From assembly GCA_001604435.1 (NCBI GenBank), contig LVBO01000380.1, forward strand, positions 1 to 7,367: 7,367 nt of DNA. The letters are read 5' to 3'. Shown in pieces: positions 5,798 to 7,367 of this stretch. Within the stretch, counting starts at the first letter, position 1. The number at the start of each line of letters is the position of its first letter. The notes below the pieces were generated by a model, which saw nothing but the letters and a program-made list of their open reading frames with translations, ran no database searches and was not told where the DNA came from. The translations under genes were made by a program, and so were the position numbers. Origin of the DNA: Synergistales bacterium Syner_01. GTDB lineage: Bacteria > Synergistota > Synergistia > Synergistales > Aminobacteriaceae.

Positions 5798-7367
5798 ATG
5801 GCTCTACAATACGATCCACACTACTACCCCTACCCATCCCGCCGAAATATGACATACGGTTCTCGGGGGATGGTGTGCGCGTCGCATCCGCTGGCCGCTC
5901 AGGCCGGACTGGATGCGCTGAAAAAGGGCGGCAACGCCGTGGACGCCGCCGTGGCCACCGCAGCGGCGCTGACAGTGGTGGAGCCCACGGCGAACGGCAT
6001 CGGAAGCGACGCCTTCGCCATCATCTGGAAGGACGGCAAGCTGTCCGGTTTCAACGCGAGCGGTCCCATCCCGAAGGCGCTCTCCATGGAGCTTGCCGAG
6101 TCGAAAGGGTGGGCTGCTAAAGGCGCGTTGCCCGCCTACGGGTGGACTCCCGCGACTGTCCCCGGCGCCCCTGCGGCCTGGGCCGAGCTGACGAAGACGA
6201 TGGGGAGGCTTTCGCTGGAGGAGAACCTCGCCCCGGCGGTCTTTCTCGCGCGCGACGGCCATGCGGTCTCGGTAACGACGGCGCACCACTGGGAGTTGGC
6301 GTTCAAGAAGTATGCGTTGGAGAAGGGGGAGGAGTTCCGCGCCTGGTTCGAGACTTTCGCCCCCTCGGGGCACGCCCCCCGCGCCGGAGAGCTCTGGAGA
6401 TCCGAGGTGCACGCCCGCACGCTGGAGCGAATCGCATCCAGCGGCGCGCGAGACTTCTACGAGGGCGAAATCGCCGCGAAGATCCTCGAAGCCGCACGGA
6501 AAACCGGTGGTTTCTTCAGCGCCGAGGACCTTGAGTCTTTTGTTCCTGAATGGGTCGAGCCCATCGGCGTGAACTACAAGGGGTACGACGTCTGGGAGAT
6601 TCCCCCCAACGGACAGGGAATCGTCGCCCTCATCGCGCTCTCTATACTGCGCGGGTTCGATTTTTCCTCGCACGACGACCCGACGACCGTCCACCGGCAG
6701 ATCGAAGCGATCAAGATGGGCTTCGCCGACGCGCACCGCTACGTCGCGGACACACGCTTCAGCGACGTTCCCGTGGAAGAGCTCCTGGCGTCGTCGTACG
6801 CCGATGCGCGTCGGGCTCTTCTGGGCGAACGCGCCGAAGCGCGGAACGCCGGAAACCCGCTTCCGGGCGGGACGGTCTACCTCTGCGCCGCGGACGGCGA
6901 GGGGACCATGGTTTCCTACATCCAGAGCAACTACATGGGTTTCGGCTCCGGCGTCGTGGTCCCGGGGGCCGGTGTTGCGCTCAACAACCGCGGGCACTGC
7001 TTCTCGCTCGAAAAAGGGCACCCGAACATGCTCGAACCGGGCAAGCGTCCGTACAACACCATCATTCCCTCCTTCCTCACGAAAGACGGCGTGCCCGTTG
7101 GCCCTTTCGGCGTGATGGGCGGCTTCATGCAGCCGCAGGGGCACGTGCAGGTCGTCATGAACACCGTCGATTTCCACATGAACCCGCAGCAGGCGCTGGA
7201 TGTTCCTCGTTGGCAGTGGATGGGCGGGATGAACGTTTCCGTCGAGCCCGGCTTCTCTCCCGCTCTCGCGCAGAGTCTCCAGCGCAAGGGGCACGCGATG
7301 AAGTTCGAACTGGAGTCCAACTCCTTCGGCAGGGGCGAGATCATCTGGAGGACGCCCGAGGGAACGC
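5798..7367 (+). CDS. gamma-glutamyltransferase-superfamily Ntn-hydrolase, YwrD-like (3' end beyond right edge)
   Basis: This proenzyme should cleave itself so that Thr359 becomes the N-terminal nucleophile of the small subunit. 523 residues are visible; the subgroup is about 535-545, so only the tail is missing. It begins MALQYDPHYYPYPSRRN with no signal peptide, so it is probably cytoplasmic, unlike periplasmic GGT of E. coli. The large subunit shows LKKGGNAVDAAVATAAALTVVEP (41-63), GIGSDAF (67-73) and VPGAPAAW (121-128). The cleavage site is GGTVYLCAAD (357-366), where Thr359 matches E. coli Thr391; the small subunit continues with SNYMGFGSGVVVPG (377-390), LNNRG, KRPYNTIIPSF (417-427) and GVMGGFMQPQGHVQV (438-452). 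By eye, E. coli GGT Arg114 corresponds to Asn86, and the Ser462-Ser463 pair falls in Tyr-Asn-Thr (419-421), so gamma-glutamyl specificity is doubtful. Related subgroups include amidases such as HpxW and cephalosporin acylases. It is divergent from iclR, which may regulate it. Confidence 0.88.
   Translation, partial: MALQYDPHYYPYPSRRNMTYGSRGMVCASHPLAAQAGLDALKKGGNAVDAAVATAAALTVVEPTANGIGSDAFAIIWKDGKLSGFNASGPIPKALSMELAESKGWAAKGALPAYGWTPATVPGAPAAWAELTKTMGRLSLEENLAPAVFLARDGHAVSVTTAHHWELAFKKYALEKGEEFRAWFETFAPSGHAPRAGELWRSEVHARTLERIASSGARDFYEGEIAAKILEAARKTGGFFSAEDLESFVPEWVEPIGVNYKGYDVWEIPPNGQGIVALIALSILRGFDFSSHDDPTTVHRQIEAIKMGFADAHRYVADTRFSDVPVEELLASSYADARRALLGERAEARNAGNPLPGGTVYLCAADGEGTMVSYIQSNYMGFGSGVVVPGAGVALNNRGHCFSLEKGHPNMLEPGKRPYNTIIPSFLTKDGVPVGPFGVMGGFMQPQGHVQVVMNTVDFHMNPQQALDVPRWQWMGGMNVSVEPGFSPALAQSLQRKGHAMKFELESNSFGRGEIIWRTPEGT

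Noticed and set aside
5746..6120. Open frame of 124 codons overlapping the GGT-like start
   Set aside because: It is in a different frame from the enzyme, lacks a ribosome site and turns into Arg/Gly-rich shadow sequence inside the enzyme gene.
5804..7294. Open frame of 496 codons on the minus strand
   Set aside because: Antisense to the GGT-like gene, whose family motifs are unambiguous. The reverse frame is Arg/Gly/Val-rich with no motif.

Overview
The window is a stretch of bacterial chromosome with GC-rich coding sequence and AT-rich gaps between genes. It holds six protein genes: four complete ones and one cut off at each edge. All are catabolic or uptake genes. I see no mobile element, CRISPR array, RNA gene, phage gene or toxin-antitoxin pair. 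A TRAP binding protein, an AbgT carrier, an M20 glutamate-carboxypeptidase-like enzyme and a YwrD-type Ntn-hydrolase together suggest an anaerobic amino-acid or peptide user. Synergistota would fit, as would some Firmicutes, but this is an inference from gene content and style; no marker gene is present.

Layout on the minus strand, read from right to left: an IclR-family regulator (5507-4764), an M20 metallopeptidase (4733-3561) and an AbgT-family transporter (3547-1976) form a tight operon with gaps of 30 and 13 nt. The operon starts from a consensus-like promoter (5591-5563) and ends at a strong intrinsic terminator (1941-1908). Just past it, a second sigma70-type promoter (1852-1824) drives a YiaK/DlgD-like reductase (1742-738), followed 60 nt later by a TRAP solute-binding protein (677 to beyond the left edge). 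The TRAP membrane subunits presumably lie outside the window. On the plus strand, divergent from iclR across a 290-bp gap, is a gamma-glutamyltransferase-superfamily gene (5798 to beyond the right edge, probably lacking only its last 15-20 codons).

A working model is two scavenging modules side by side. In the first, AbgT imports an N-acyl- or N-aroyl-amino acid (p-aminobenzoyl-glutamate in the best-known case), the cytoplasmic M20 enzyme hydrolyses its amide bond, and IclR senses the substrate or product. The divergent Ntn-hydrolase would add a second amidase activity, although it lacks the residues that bind a gamma-glutamyl group in classical GGT. In the second, a TRAP system imports an organic or sugar acid and the reductase reduces its 2-keto group, resembling the E. 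coli yiaK-yiaMNO pairing.

The less routine observations are the missing substrate-binding residues in the GGT homologue, two inverted repeats in the iclR leader that are candidate autoregulatory operators, and the sharp terminator/promoter boundary between the modules. Nothing here looks like a wholly new system.
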